Below are positions 32,454 through 39,688 of a stretch of 64,000 nt of DNA, one piece after another; within the stretch, counting starts at the first letter, position 1, and each line of letters opens with the position of its first letter. Source of the DNA: Paenibacillus_E oryzisoli_A (GTDB taxonomy: Bacteria; Bacillota; Bacilli; Paenibacillales; NBRC-103111). The notes under the pieces were generated by a model that was not told the DNA's origin, did no database searches, and was given only the letters and a program-made list of their open reading frames with translations. The position numbers and the translations under genes were made by a program. Location of the stretch: positions 1-64,000 of the forward strand of contig NZ_JBCMUN010000004.1 of NCBI RefSeq assembly GCF_050467285.1. Direction: 5' to 3'.

Positions 32454-32911
32454 CACGCTTCGGTTGGTTTACCCGCTTGCAGTGCCTTGCATTCTGCACA
32501 CGTGCCAAAAATTTCAAACCGGTGGCTTTGAATTTCAAAGCTCTCCGGCAAGTCTTTTACCAGCTTCATCGGGCAAAATTCAAACGTAACAGTCTTCTCG
32601 CAGCTGACACAAATCATGTGATGGTGATGGTGCGACAAGCAGCTCGCCTTAAATTTCAACCCGTCCGCCAAATGAAACTGCTCTAGAACCCCCATCTCGC
32701 TAAGCAAGCGAAGGTTTCGGTAAACCGTATCAAAGCTAACGCCAGGATATTTAGCCTTCATATATTCATAAACGTCTTTCGGCGATAAATAACCGCCCGA
32801 TTCCGCAAATAGCGTCGCCAAGCTCCTGCGCTGCTCTGTAATTCGCCATCCTTGCCTCGACATGGCTGCCAGCATTTCATCAATCGTATGCGTATGCGTA
32901 CCCACTTGCAT
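32453..32911 (-). CDS. Fur-family metalloregulator, probably Zur
   Basis: About 152-aa repressor. A winged-helix domain (SPKDVYEYMKAKYPGVSFDT, then VYRNLRLL) is followed by a dimerisation domain with a His-rich metal site (SCLSHHHHHMICVSC) and the structural zinc pairs CVSC and CAEC. Its neighbour is a CobW/COG0523 GTPase with a His-rich loop, which in Bacillus is a Zur target, so zinc sensing is the most likely role; PerR or Fur cannot be excluded from sequence alone. Start choice is open: ATG 32911, TTG 32926 and GTG 32905 are all possible, the GTG having the best spacing (8 bases) from AGGGG. Confidence 0.85.
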   Translation of the reverse strand: MQVGTHTHTIDEMLAAMSRQGWRITEQRRSLATLFAESGGYLSPKDVYEYMKAKYPGVSFDTVYRNLRLLSEMGVLEQFHLADGLKFKASCLSHHHHHMICVSCEKTVTFEFCPMKLVKDLPESFEIQSHRFEIFGTCAECKALQAGKPTEA

Positions 32912-32977
32912 TACCCCTGTCTTCAAGTTGTTCTCTTCTTATAGTGCAGCAAATGGGCCTCTCACGTCAAGTCGAGA

Positions 32978-33988
32978 CTACTTCACCGCTGGCTTATCCG
33001 ACATGGCCTCCAGCTTAAGCAATTCTTCGCGCACCGCATCCTGCGAGAAATTCTCGCCAATGAACACCGCGACATCCGGCACTTCGCCCTGGGGGGTAAT
33101 TTTTATAAAATCCATTTCACGGTAGGCGAACTGGAAGAGAAAACGACTCGCCGTATCCGTAAAGCTCAGAATGCCTTTCGCGCGGTAGACTTCTTGCGGA
33201 AGCCGGCTGACGAATTGTTCAAAGGCTTCGCTATCCACCGCCCGCTCAAAAAAGTGCGTGTACGCCATCACATGGCGATGTGAATGATGGTGATGCGCCT
33301 CGTGGCTGTGCTCGTGATGATGCTCGCTATGCGCATGGTCACCGGTCTCGGCGCGCGTCGGCCCACCAGCTTCTACGTCCCGTAGTCCTTCCAGCAGCTC
33401 CATATCCACACGTGAGAACACCGTGCTTTGCACGTCCGCATGGGGATTCCATGTCTGCACCAGTTCAGCAACCTCCTGCATCGACGCGGTTTCGAGCAGA
33501 TCGGTTTTGTTCAGAAGCAGCAGGTTTGCGCAGCGGATCTGCTCCTGCATAAGGCGGAACGTTTTGCCGCGGCTTGTCCGGCTGAGCTCCAGAAGATGCG
33601 GCGCATCCACGACTGTAATAATGCCTGATAACGCCAATGGGAAGATCAAGGAAGCATCCGTCACTTCATCGATAATTTCCATCGGATTGGCAATACCCGT
33701 TGATTCCACAAAAATAAGATCAGGCTGTTCATCAGTAATGAGTTCTTTCAGCGCAAGTCCCAAGTCTCCCCTGCTTGAGCAACAGATACAGCCTCCAAGT
33801 AGCTCCGACATGGGCACTTCGTTTTTAATCAACTGACCGTCCAGGTTGACTTCGCCGATCTCGTTCATAATCACGGCTGGCTTACGCCCCGCTTCCGTAT
33901 AATAATCGATGGCTTGTGTTAGAAACGTCGTTTTCCCGCTCCCTAGGAACCCGGATAATACATAAACCTCAACTCGCTTGTTCGTCAA
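32978..33988 (-). CDS. CobW/COG0523 GTPase, zinc metallochaperone (ZagA/YciC-like)
   Basis: 336-aa G3E-family GTPase. It has Walker A VLSGFLGSGKTT, the metal-binding GGCICCSS (CxCC), VESTGIANP and the NKTD guanine motif. A His-rich loop of about 20 residues (HSEHHHEHSHEAHHHHSH) lies before the C-terminal CobW_C domain. Members with this layout deliver zinc to enzymes when zinc is scarce. The frame begins with a GTG at 34003, but GGAGGT within it is spaced 7 bases from a TTG at 33988, which gives the family-like start MTNKRVEVYVLSG. It is followed by the Zur-like gene and preceded by a 17-bp inverted repeat (34023-34039). Confidence 0.92.
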   Translation of the reverse strand: MTNKRVEVYVLSGFLGSGKTTFLTQAIDYYTEAGRKPAVIMNEIGEVNLDGQLIKNEVPMSELLGGCICCSSRGDLGLALKELITDEQPDLIFVESTGIANPMEIIDEVTDASLIFPLALSGIITVVDAPHLLELSRTSRGKTFRLMQEQIRCANLLLLNKTDLLETASMQEVAELVQTWNPHADVQSTVFSRVDMELLEGLRDVEAGGPTRAETGDHAHSEHHHEHSHEAHHHHSHRHVMAYTHFFERAVDSEAFEQFVSRLPQEVYRAKGILSFTDTASRFLFQFAYREMDFIKITPQGEVPDVAVFIGENFSQDAVREELLKLEAMSDKPAVK

Positions 33989-34022
33989 CTCACTTACCTC
34001 CACGATGATGATTCATTATGTG

Positions 34023-34039
34023 CGGCAGTACTACTGCCG
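34023..34039 (-). promoter_or_regulatory. Inverted repeat upstream of the CobW gene
   Basis: CGGCAGTA-G-TACTGCCG is a perfect 8-bp dyad with a single central base, between the stop of the preceding gene and the CobW start. It does not match the Bacillus Zur box and has no U tract. It may be an operator or an mRNA hairpin. Confidence 0.4.
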
Positions 34040-34042
34040 TTC

Positions 34043-34600
34043 CTACTCTTGCCCACTCTCCGCCACTTCAAACTTCGCGGCAAAAATCGGCCACTTGCCG
34101 ACGACGCTGACCACAAACGGGAACAACTTGGCCCACAGCAAGCTATTCACGGGATCGACCGGCTTGAGCGGCAGCGCAAGTCGATCGTACAAGATCCTGA
34201 CCGCTTCATGGACTAACCGGAGCGCCATATCCGCCGGATCTGTGCCTTCTTCGTGCACCGCTTCAAACTGCGGCAAGTAATGCAGCCGAATCGGCTCCGA
34301 TAGCTGATGCGCGGACAACGCTTCCGAAGCCATGACCGTCCCCATCCCCTTGCTGACCTGCTGCGCAATGTTCGTTTCAAACGCCGTTGGAATACAATAA
34401 ATTTCCAGCGCCAACGCAGCCAGATAAATCTCACGAATCAGCTCATCTTCCTTGGCTTCCGTCAGCACCGGCTCCGACAAATAGGCCGTCATCACAGGCT
34501 TCAAGGTATCCCACCCATTTTCAATACTGCGCATCGTGGCTTGCATCATGCCCGCAGCCAGTTCAACGGGGGTAATTTGCTTCTTGCCCATCTCTTGCAT
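34043..34600 (-). CDS. Hypothetical protein, mostly helical
   Basis: 185-aa soluble protein (MQEMGKKQITPVELAAGMMQ at the start) with long amphipathic helices and a hydrophobic C-terminal segment (SLLWAKLFPFVVSVVGKWPI). I do not recognise a family. The ATG at 34600 lies inside the end of the metallophosphoesterase gene (38-base overlap) with AAGGGAGAG in front, so it is translated from the same transcript. The CobW gene follows 54 bases later. Presence in this operon-like string suggests a link with surface or metal metabolism, but no more can be said. Confidence 0.7.
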   Translation of the reverse strand: MQEMGKKQITPVELAAGMMQATMRSIENGWDTLKPVMTAYLSEPVLTEAKEDELIREIYLAALALEIYCIPTAFETNIAQQVSKGMGTVMASEALSAHQLSEPIRLHYLPQFEAVHEEGTDPADMALRLVHEAVRILYDRLALPLKPVDPVNSLLWAKLFPFVVSVVGKWPIFAAKFEVAESGQE

Positions 34601-35765
34601 CAAGTACTCTCCCTTTCTCTATCTCATTCGTAAAATGCAGGGTCAACGCAATCCATTCTGAACGACTGCCAAATCGAATCGGCGGCCCCCAGGTGCCGAA
34701 TCCCGAAGAAACGATGGCATGGAGATTGCCTTTGCGCAAATAGCCCCAATCCAATTCAAACAATCTTCTCGTAATCAAATGGTTCGGCGCCATTTGTCCC
34801 CGGTGGGTATGCCCGGACAGCATGACATCCGCGCCAGCCTCCGCCGCCTTATCCAGATGATACGGCTGATGATCCAAGACAATGACCGGCTGCGTCAAAT
34901 CGACATCCGCCATCAATGAAGCAAGCGGCTTGCGCCCCCCAGCGAACTGTTCTGCCGCTTTGTCCTTGCGGCCGACAAGATACAGCCGCTCCGCCAGATG
35001 AACCACTTCATCCATCAGAACGCGGACGCCGATTTGTTCCATTTGTTCCACGTAGGCTTGGATATGCCCGCCGATATACTCGTGATTGCCCAGAACGGCG
35101 TACACGCCAAGCGGCGCTTGCAGCCCCCTCATCGTCTCTCCCATCCGGTTGCGGATAAAAGGGTGAATACTGTCGTCAATGACGTCGCCCGGCAGTACAA
35201 TCAAGTCCGGCTTCATCGCGTTCACGCCCGAGACAAGCTTGCGCAGATGACGATTCCCAACCGTCAAGCCCAAATGAAGATCGGAGGCGACGGCAATCCG
35301 CAGCTCCTTCCATTCGCCCGCCTCCTTAGGAATCGTAAGGTCGTATCGGCGTACGACCGGTGTTCTCGCATTGTAGGTGCCCCTTGCCAAAATAAGCGCC
35401 ATAGCCGCAAGATTCACCCAGCCAAGGACGGGAATGTAGCTCTGCGGCGAAACGGAAGCAAGCCGGCAGATGCCGATTGCGACATCCGTCACCAGCAGCA
35501 GCAGCAAGCCGTATTCCATAAAGGCAAACCAATACGCTCCGATTATTTTGAGCGGCTGCGTAATTCCCTTCGGCAGTACGCGCCCTCCGAACGCAGCGAT
35601 TATATAAGATAGCGCAACGATCCAGAATACGATCCAGTACAGGAGCGAAGGGAAGTCTTCGCCAAACCAGTACGACAGCAGCGCGTGCACATGCCAACCG
35701 ATATAAGCATTAAGGCCAATGGTAATCGCAATGACAATGATAAAAAAAGGCAATCTGTTTCTCAT
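34563..35765 (-). CDS. Membrane-anchored metallophosphoesterase (YkuE/YaeI-like)
   Basis: 400-aa protein with four N-terminal membrane segments (about 5-25, 42-62, 72-95, 110-128) and a C-terminal calcineurin-like phosphoesterase domain. All metal motifs are present: SDLHLG, GDVIDD, GNHEY, DHQPYH and SGHTHRGQ. Related enzymes hydrolyse phosphodiesters of lipids (UDP-diacylglucosamine hydrolase type) or act at the cell envelope; the substrate here is not known. It overlaps the following hypothetical gene by 38 bases. Confidence 0.9.
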   Translation of the reverse strand: MRNRLPFFIIVIAITIGLNAYIGWHVHALLSYWFGEDFPSLLYWIVFWIVALSYIIAAFGGRVLPKGITQPLKIIGAYWFAFMEYGLLLLLVTDVAIGICRLASVSPQSYIPVLGWVNLAAMALILARGTYNARTPVVRRYDLTIPKEAGEWKELRIAVASDLHLGLTVGNRHLRKLVSGVNAMKPDLIVLPGDVIDDSIHPFIRNRMGETMRGLQAPLGVYAVLGNHEYIGGHIQAYVEQMEQIGVRVLMDEVVHLAERLYLVGRKDKAAEQFAGGRKPLASLMADVDLTQPVIVLDHQPYHLDKAAEAGADVMLSGHTHRGQMAPNHLITRRLFELDWGYLRKGNLHAIVSSGFGTWGPPIRFGSRSEWIALTLHFTNEIEKGRVLDARDGQEANYPR

Positions 35766-35802
35766 AAGCGAATGTTCCCTTCTCCGCTTTCCATTCTAAA
35801 CG

Positions 35803-36483
35803 CTACAACAAGAAGCTGATCTGCTCAATGCACTGCTCATCATCATTGCGTACATTTCCTACCCGTGTGGATACGGGATATGCCGTCATCAGCTCCGACG
35901 GATACGGCCTAAGCAGTGAGCGAAGCTGGCGGACATCCGTTAGTCCCCGATCCAGCCAGGCAGCCTCCGCCTCTTGCGGCAAAATAACGGGCATGCGATC
36001 ATGAATCCCTTGCACCACTTCGTTGGCTTCCGTAGTAATTACTGTACAAGTAGAAATACGCGTGCCGTCCGGCGACGTCCACGTTTCATACAAGCCAGCC
36101 ATGCTGAATAACTCTCGGCTCCGCAGCATAATGCGCATGGGCTGCTTGTGTTTACCCTCCCCTTGCCACTCGTAGAATGAATCCGCCGGAATAATACAGC
36201 GTTTGCGTTCAAACGGCTTTCGAAATGCCGGTTTATCCGCAAGCGTTTCCGAACGCGCATTCACCATCTGATAGCTCACCTTAGGATCGGACGCCCACTC
36301 CGGAATCAGCCCCCATTTCAGCTGCCCTAGTCGATTGCGCTTTCCATCATGAATGACGGCCATAACTGACTGCCCAGGCGCTATATTGTACCTTGGGCCA
36401 TAATCGCCCTGATACAGCCCGTCCACATCATAGCGCAGCATGAGTTCCTCCAGCGTTACGATAATCGTATAGCGTCCGCACAT
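35803..36483 (-). CDS. SRAP-domain protein (YedK/HMCES-like)
   Basis: 226-aa SOS-response-associated peptidase-like protein that crosslinks covalently to abasic sites in single-stranded DNA. The catalytic Cys2 follows the initiator Met (MCGRYT). NIAPGQ supplies the conserved Asn, ADSFYEWQG the Glu and GIHDRMP the His. The start at 36483 is required because Cys2 must be exposed by Met removal; the frame to 36528 is longer but would bury it. A good promoter lies at 36538-36566. It is adjacent to, but not in, the LexA-controlled polymerase cassette, so the two form a DNA-damage neighbourhood. Confidence 0.95.
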   Translation of the reverse strand: MCGRYTIIVTLEELMLRYDVDGLYQGDYGPRYNIAPGQSVMAVIHDGKRNRLGQLKWGLIPEWASDPKVSYQMVNARSETLADKPAFRKPFERKRCIIPADSFYEWQGEGKHKQPMRIMLRSRELFSMAGLYETWTSPDGTRISTCTVITTEANEVVQGIHDRMPVILPQEAEAAWLDRGLTDVRQLRSLLRPYPSELMTAYPVSTRVGNVRNDDEQCIEQISFLL

Positions 36484-36537
36484 GCGCTTGCTTCCTTTCT
36501 CGACCTCAGTTATGTCTCGCCCTCTCACTCTCTTACC

Positions 36538-36566
36538 ATTATGAAAAAAAGTAAGCCCTGCGTCAA
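36538..36566 (-). promoter_or_regulatory. Sigma-A-type promoter of the SRAP gene
   Basis: TTGACG and CATAAT are spaced by 17 bases on the minus strand, about 55 bases before the SRAP start. Confidence 0.75.
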
Positions 36567-36573
36567 TTCGAAT

Positions 36574-36597
36574 AGCCGAAAGACGCGTCTTTCGGCT
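36574..36597. repeat. 24-bp perfect palindrome
   Basis: AGCCGAAAGACG followed at once by CGTCTTTCGGCT. It lies between the end of the polymerase cassette and the SRAP promoter, 7 bases upstream of the -35. It has no U tract, so it is either a weak terminator or a protein-binding site. Confidence 0.6.
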
Positions 36598-36609
36598 GGA
36601 GCGTCGCCG

Positions 36610-37092
36610 CTAAGCACTCGGCGTTTTCCTAGTTTCTGTTTGCCCGACAATATTCTTCATATAGCTTTTAAGTCGAGTGCTGATCTCTGAGCGCATGACA
36701 TCACGCGTCATCCCAAACCGATCCTCATATCCTCGGCATAGAAACCGGTGGTACACAATGACATCCGCCTGCTCGTCACTAACCAGTTTAATGCTGCGAC
36801 TCGTCAATTCTCGCCGAAGGTTATAGATGTCCTGGCTAATTTGATTCATAAGTATCTGTCCAATGGCTAAATAAAGCTGTCTTAATACGTTATGACTATG
36901 TTCAATGTCATCCATGCTCTTCTGTACAATCGTCAGCATATGCGGCAGCAAGATGTAATCTCGAATCATGCTCAGCTCTTCCGAAGTAGGGCGAGACGCC
37001 TTTCTCAGATCATGCCGTTGTTCATACTGCTCTTGATGTTCTGTGAGCAGCATCTTCGATTTCCACCGCTCGTTACCGTCAAGTTTACTCAT
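36610..37092 (-). CDS. Polymerase-cassette accessory protein, distal paralogue
   Basis: 160-aa, mostly helical protein. Its core (YILLPHML..., then CRGYEDRFGMTRDVMRSEIS) is clearly related to the 122-aa protein encoded upstream of the same polymerase (YTLLPILL..., VRGYIHHFTMLRSLVKAEL), with shared spacing of Y-LLP-L, RGY, F-M-R and E. It carries extra N- and C-terminal tails. The ATG overlaps the polymerase stop (ATGA) and has GGAGGACATTACAA in front. In B. subtilis UvrX operons a YolD-family protein holds a comparable place; whether these belong to that family I cannot tell. A role as polymerase partner is inferred from coupling and LexA control. Confidence 0.8.
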   Translation of the reverse strand: MSKLDGNERWKSKMLLTEHQEQYEQRHDLRKASRPTSEELSMIRDYILLPHMLTIVQKSMDDIEHSHNVLRQLYLAIGQILMNQISQDIYNLRRELTSRSIKLVSDEQADVIVYHRFLCRGYEDRFGMTRDVMRSEISTRLKSYMKNIVGQTETRKTPSA

Positions 37093-38360
37093 TTGTAATG
37101 TCCTCCGATCTGTTCAGAACGTTCTCGCGCTACCCCGGTCGGTAGTAAAGAAGATGCTCGCATAATTGCAATACTGCCGAACCGATCCTTGATTTCATCG
37201 GCAGCCTTTTCCAAGCTGTACGCTTTTACCCGATCCTCGAATAAAGTAAGTTGATACGCATCATCATCGACCAACTGCGTAAGCGAAATGTGCAAGTGGC
37301 TCACCGCGAGGCCGCTCCAATGCTTCCTAAATAAGCTAAGCGCTGCCGCCGCTACTTCATGAGAAAGAGACGTTGGCTGCGGAAGCGTCATCTGTCTGTG
37401 AAAACTGGTGGACTTGATGCCATCCGTCTCTGCAGCCCCGACGGTCACAACGTTCCCCATATAACCATGTCTTCTGCTGCGGCGGCACACTTCCACAACT
37501 AACTCTAGCAGCACCACCTCGATATCCTCGCGCTTACGGTACAGACTGCTTCGCATCGCTTTGCCGTGGCTCACAGATTTCAACTTGCTGCGAATACTAG
37601 GCACAACAGGACTGGGATCGATGCCGCGCGCCGTCTGCCAGTAATATTCAGCCTGAATATCGCTCTGCTTGCCCATTTCCCATCGCATGCGCCGCTTAAA
37701 TTCAGCCAGCTCCAATTTCCCAATGTCACCAATCGTATGCAAGCCCATTCTGGTAAAATGACGCGTCATTCTGGACGCCACCATGAACATGCGATGAACA
37801 GGCAGCCGCCACAACGTATCTTCGATATTGTCAAAATTCAACCTGAATAGGCCATCCGGCCGTTCCTTGGAAAAATTATCCGTAGCCATCTTCGCCAAAA
37901 TCTTGGTAGGACCAATGCCGCAACGAGTCCAGACTCCCGTCGACAACAGAATGCGCGTTTGCAATTGCCGCGCAATGTCTTCTGCCGTGCCGAAGCAGGC
38001 CAGAGAACCCGTCACATCCAGAAATTGCTCATCGATGCTGTATGGCTCAACAAGATCCGTAAACGATTCAAAGATTTCCGTAATAAATAGCGATATCGCA
38101 ATATAGGTTTGCATCCGCGGACGAATGACTTGCAAATCAGGGCATTTGGCTAACGCCTGGCCAATCCGTTCGGCTGTCGTTACACCGCGGGACTTGGCAA
38201 TTGGGCAAGCTGCAAGAATAATGCCAGACTTGCGTTCCGGATCTCCGACAGCCACGGGCAGCTCTTTCAGCTCAGGATGAGCAGCTTTTTCAATGGAAGC
38301 ATAGAAAGATTGACCGTCGATCAAAAAAATCGTGCGTTCCCCACTTTTTCCCATGCTCAC
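37089..38360 (-). CDS. Y-family translesion DNA polymerase (UvrX-like)
   Basis: 423-aa error-prone polymerase for damaged templates. The palm residues are D15 in IFLIDGQSFYAS and D110-E111 in YSIDEQFLDVT. The finger/thumb signature GIGPTKILAKMA and a little-finger domain (KSVSHGKAMRSS onwards) complete it. The N-terminal DGQSFYAS and the overall length match the UvrX/YqjW type rather than DinB/Pol IV. The GTG start at 38360 overlaps the stop of the upstream gene (GTGA), 6 bases after a GGGGGG run. An ATG two codons later is an alternative. It is the middle gene of a three-gene operon behind two LexA boxes. Confidence 0.93.
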   Translation of the reverse strand: MSMGKSGERTIFLIDGQSFYASIEKAAHPELKELPVAVGDPERKSGIILAACPIAKSRGVTTAERIGQALAKCPDLQVIRPRMQTYIAISLFITEIFESFTDLVEPYSIDEQFLDVTGSLACFGTAEDIARQLQTRILLSTGVWTRCGIGPTKILAKMATDNFSKERPDGLFRLNFDNIEDTLWRLPVHRMFMVASRMTRHFTRMGLHTIGDIGKLELAEFKRRMRWEMGKQSDIQAEYYWQTARGIDPSPVVPSIRSKLKSVSHGKAMRSSLYRKREDIEVVLLELVVEVCRRSRRHGYMGNVVTVGAAETDGIKSTSFHRQMTLPQPTSLSHEVAAAALSLFRKHWSGLAVSHLHISLTQLVDDDAYQLTLFEDRVKAYSLEKAADEIKDRFGSIAIMRASSLLPTGVARERSEQIGGHYK

Positions 38361-38725
38361 CCCAATCCCCCCCGCATATTCATCAATGTCGTCATCAACT
38401 CTGCTTTGACCAGACTGCGGAGCATCGTAAAATGGTGGATATAACCGCGAACCTTATACTCCACATGAATACCCAACGCATTCGTTTCCGTATGAATCAC
38501 CCTGATGTCCAGCTGCCTCATTCGATTCTTCAGCCTGTTCAGCTCCGGATAGATCGATTTCTCGACCTCACGCAAGTAGTACAGCAGATGATGGTATACG
38601 ATCTTATCCTTATAAACATTAAGCTCCTCCATGTCCCTCGCCAGCATATCCAGTAAAATCGGCAATAACGTGTACTCCTTAATGATTTGAACATCTTCTT
38701 CTGCCTCAATTCTTGAACCGTTCAT
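38357..38725 (-). CDS. Polymerase-cassette accessory protein, proximal paralogue
   Basis: 122-aa helical protein, first gene of the SOS cassette. It is paralogous to the protein at 36610-37092 (see that entry for the shared positions). The start at 38725 is set by GGTGGTGAGAAC; the frame to 38749 runs into the promoter-proximal LexA box. Its stop overlaps the polymerase start by 4 bases. The function is unknown; translational coupling and shared LexA control argue for a direct partner of the polymerase. Confidence 0.8.
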   Translation of the reverse strand: MNGSRIEAEEDVQIIKEYTLLPILLDMLARDMEELNVYKDKIVYHHLLYYLREVEKSIYPELNRLKNRMRQLDIRVIHTETNALGIHVEYKVRGYIHHFTMLRSLVKAELMTTLMNMRGGLG

Positions 38726-38742
38726 GTTCTCACCACCAAATA

Positions 38743-38756
38743 CGAACATATATTCG
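38743..38756 (-). promoter_or_regulatory. LexA (SOS) box 1
   Basis: CGAACATATATTCG differs in one base from the Bacillus consensus CGAAC-N4-GTTCG and covers the predicted transcription start. Confidence 0.85.
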
Positions 38757-38761
38757 TTATT

Positions 38762-38792
38762 ATTATATACCGAACACGTATTCGCTATGCAA
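38762..38792 (-). promoter_or_regulatory. Promoter of the SOS polymerase cassette
   Basis: A perfect -10 TATAAT (38762-38767) lies between the two LexA boxes. TTGCAT, 19 bases upstream, is the best -35. Confidence 0.65.
38771..38784 (-). promoter_or_regulatory. LexA (SOS) box 2
   Basis: CGAACACGTATTCG, one mismatch from CGAAC-N4-GTTCG, lies in the -35/-10 spacer exactly 28 bases from box 1. Confidence 0.85.
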
Positions 38793-38933
38793 GTGGTTTT
38801 CTAAAATTTTAACAAGGGTAAAAAATGCCAAAAAGCGAACAACAAAAAACACCACCCCTGAGCTCTCGCAGCAGAACGTGGCATTTTCGCTTGTTCATGT
38901 GTCATGTTCATGTTTCCTGTAGTCCGACGTCCG

Positions 38934-39221
38934 TTAACGGAACATCGACCACAATTTGATTAAATGAAACGTATTCGCAGGATCAATCTTTTGCGCAAGA
39001 ATAAAGGTGACAATCTGATTCGTCTGCATACCGCTGAGCTTTTCCCCGAGAATACCCGCAGCAAGCCCCACCAGACGCGTCACCTTCGTCGCATTCTGCA
39101 AATCGGCCTTCGTCACGCCCTGGAGCAGCATTTTGATGCGTTCCTTGATCTCCGGATTTTTTAGCTTAAACTTCACACGCTCTACGAGCGCAGGATCGAT
39201 GCCGTATTGCTGGTAACTCAT
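38934..39221 (-). CDS. Stage VI sporulation protein F-like
   Basis: 95-aa protein (MSYQQYGIDPALVERVKFKL at the start). The helical layout and the C-terminal block QIVTFILAQKIDPANTFHLI resemble the SpoVIF-type proteins annotated in Paenibacillaceae; in B. subtilis SpoVIF is a mother-cell protein acting in late spore coat assembly. The start at 39221 has GGGAGGTGCAGGC; the longer frame to 39242 has no ribosome site. It stands alone on the minus strand between the DUF1294 gene and the LexA region. The 208-base gap downstream (38726-38933) holds the LexA promoter and an AAAATGCCA/TGGCATTTT inverted repeat. The family call is moderate. Confidence 0.65.
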   Translation of the reverse strand: MSYQQYGIDPALVERVKFKLKNPEIKERIKMLLQGVTKADLQNATKVTRLVGLAAGILGEKLSGMQTNQIVTFILAQKIDPANTFHLIKLWSMFR

Positions 39222-39293
39222 GCCTGCACCTCCCATCGTCATGCTCTATCCTATGAGCGAGAGGGCGCAAACTTGCCTTATGCGTCGCAGAGC

Positions 39294-39560
39294 TTACATA
39301 TACATCGCGATCACAATTACCACAATACAATTGAACGCCACGAGCAGCGGCATCCCCACGACAAAAGACGTATGCTTCGTCTTATGCCGAAACACCTTCA
39401 TCCCGAGCCAACCGCCAATCGCGCCGCCCAAGGCCGCAAACCAGAACAACCGCTTCTCCGGCACACGGCGTTCGCCTTTTTTGGCTTGTCCTTTGTCATA
39501 GCCCATTTCTACAAACGTTATAATATTCATAATGCAGAGATATACGAGAAAAAGCGTCAC
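39294..39560 (-). CDS. DUF1294 (YsdA-like) membrane protein
   Basis: 88-aa protein with three hydrophobic segments. The MGYDKGQAKKGERRVPEK region followed by FWFAALGGAIGGWLGMKVFRHKT is diagnostic of DUF1294. The function is not known. The GTG start has GGAGGTGTGCGGTT. It lies downstream of recG, separated by a repeat element at 39649-39688. Confidence 0.88.
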   Translation of the reverse strand: MTLFLVYLCIMNIITFVEMGYDKGQAKKGERRVPEKRLFWFAALGGAIGGWLGMKVFRHKTKHTSFVVGMPLLVAFNCIVVIVIAMYM

Positions 39561-39648
39561 AACCGCACACCTCCGTTCCCCATAATCAAGCTTTTCCTTA
39601 TCTCTATCTTAAAAGGGAACCGGACACCGGTCAATGTCTCCGAAGCTA

Positions 39649-39688
39649 GGCGTGTCTGAAAACCCGCTCAGGGGCATTCAGACACACC
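39649..39688. repeat. Palindromic intergenic repeat, copy 1
   Basis: GGCGTGTCTGAA and TTCAGACACACC form the arms of a hairpin with an inner CCCGCTCAGGGG stem-loop, directly after recG. The 26-base core 39652-39677 recurs nearly unchanged at 53411-53436 (one base differs). Confidence 0.65.

Noticed and set aside
32927..32977. Separate promoter for the Fur-family gene
   Set aside because: TTGACG is present but the only TATAAG lies 21 bases away; spacing is too long to call.
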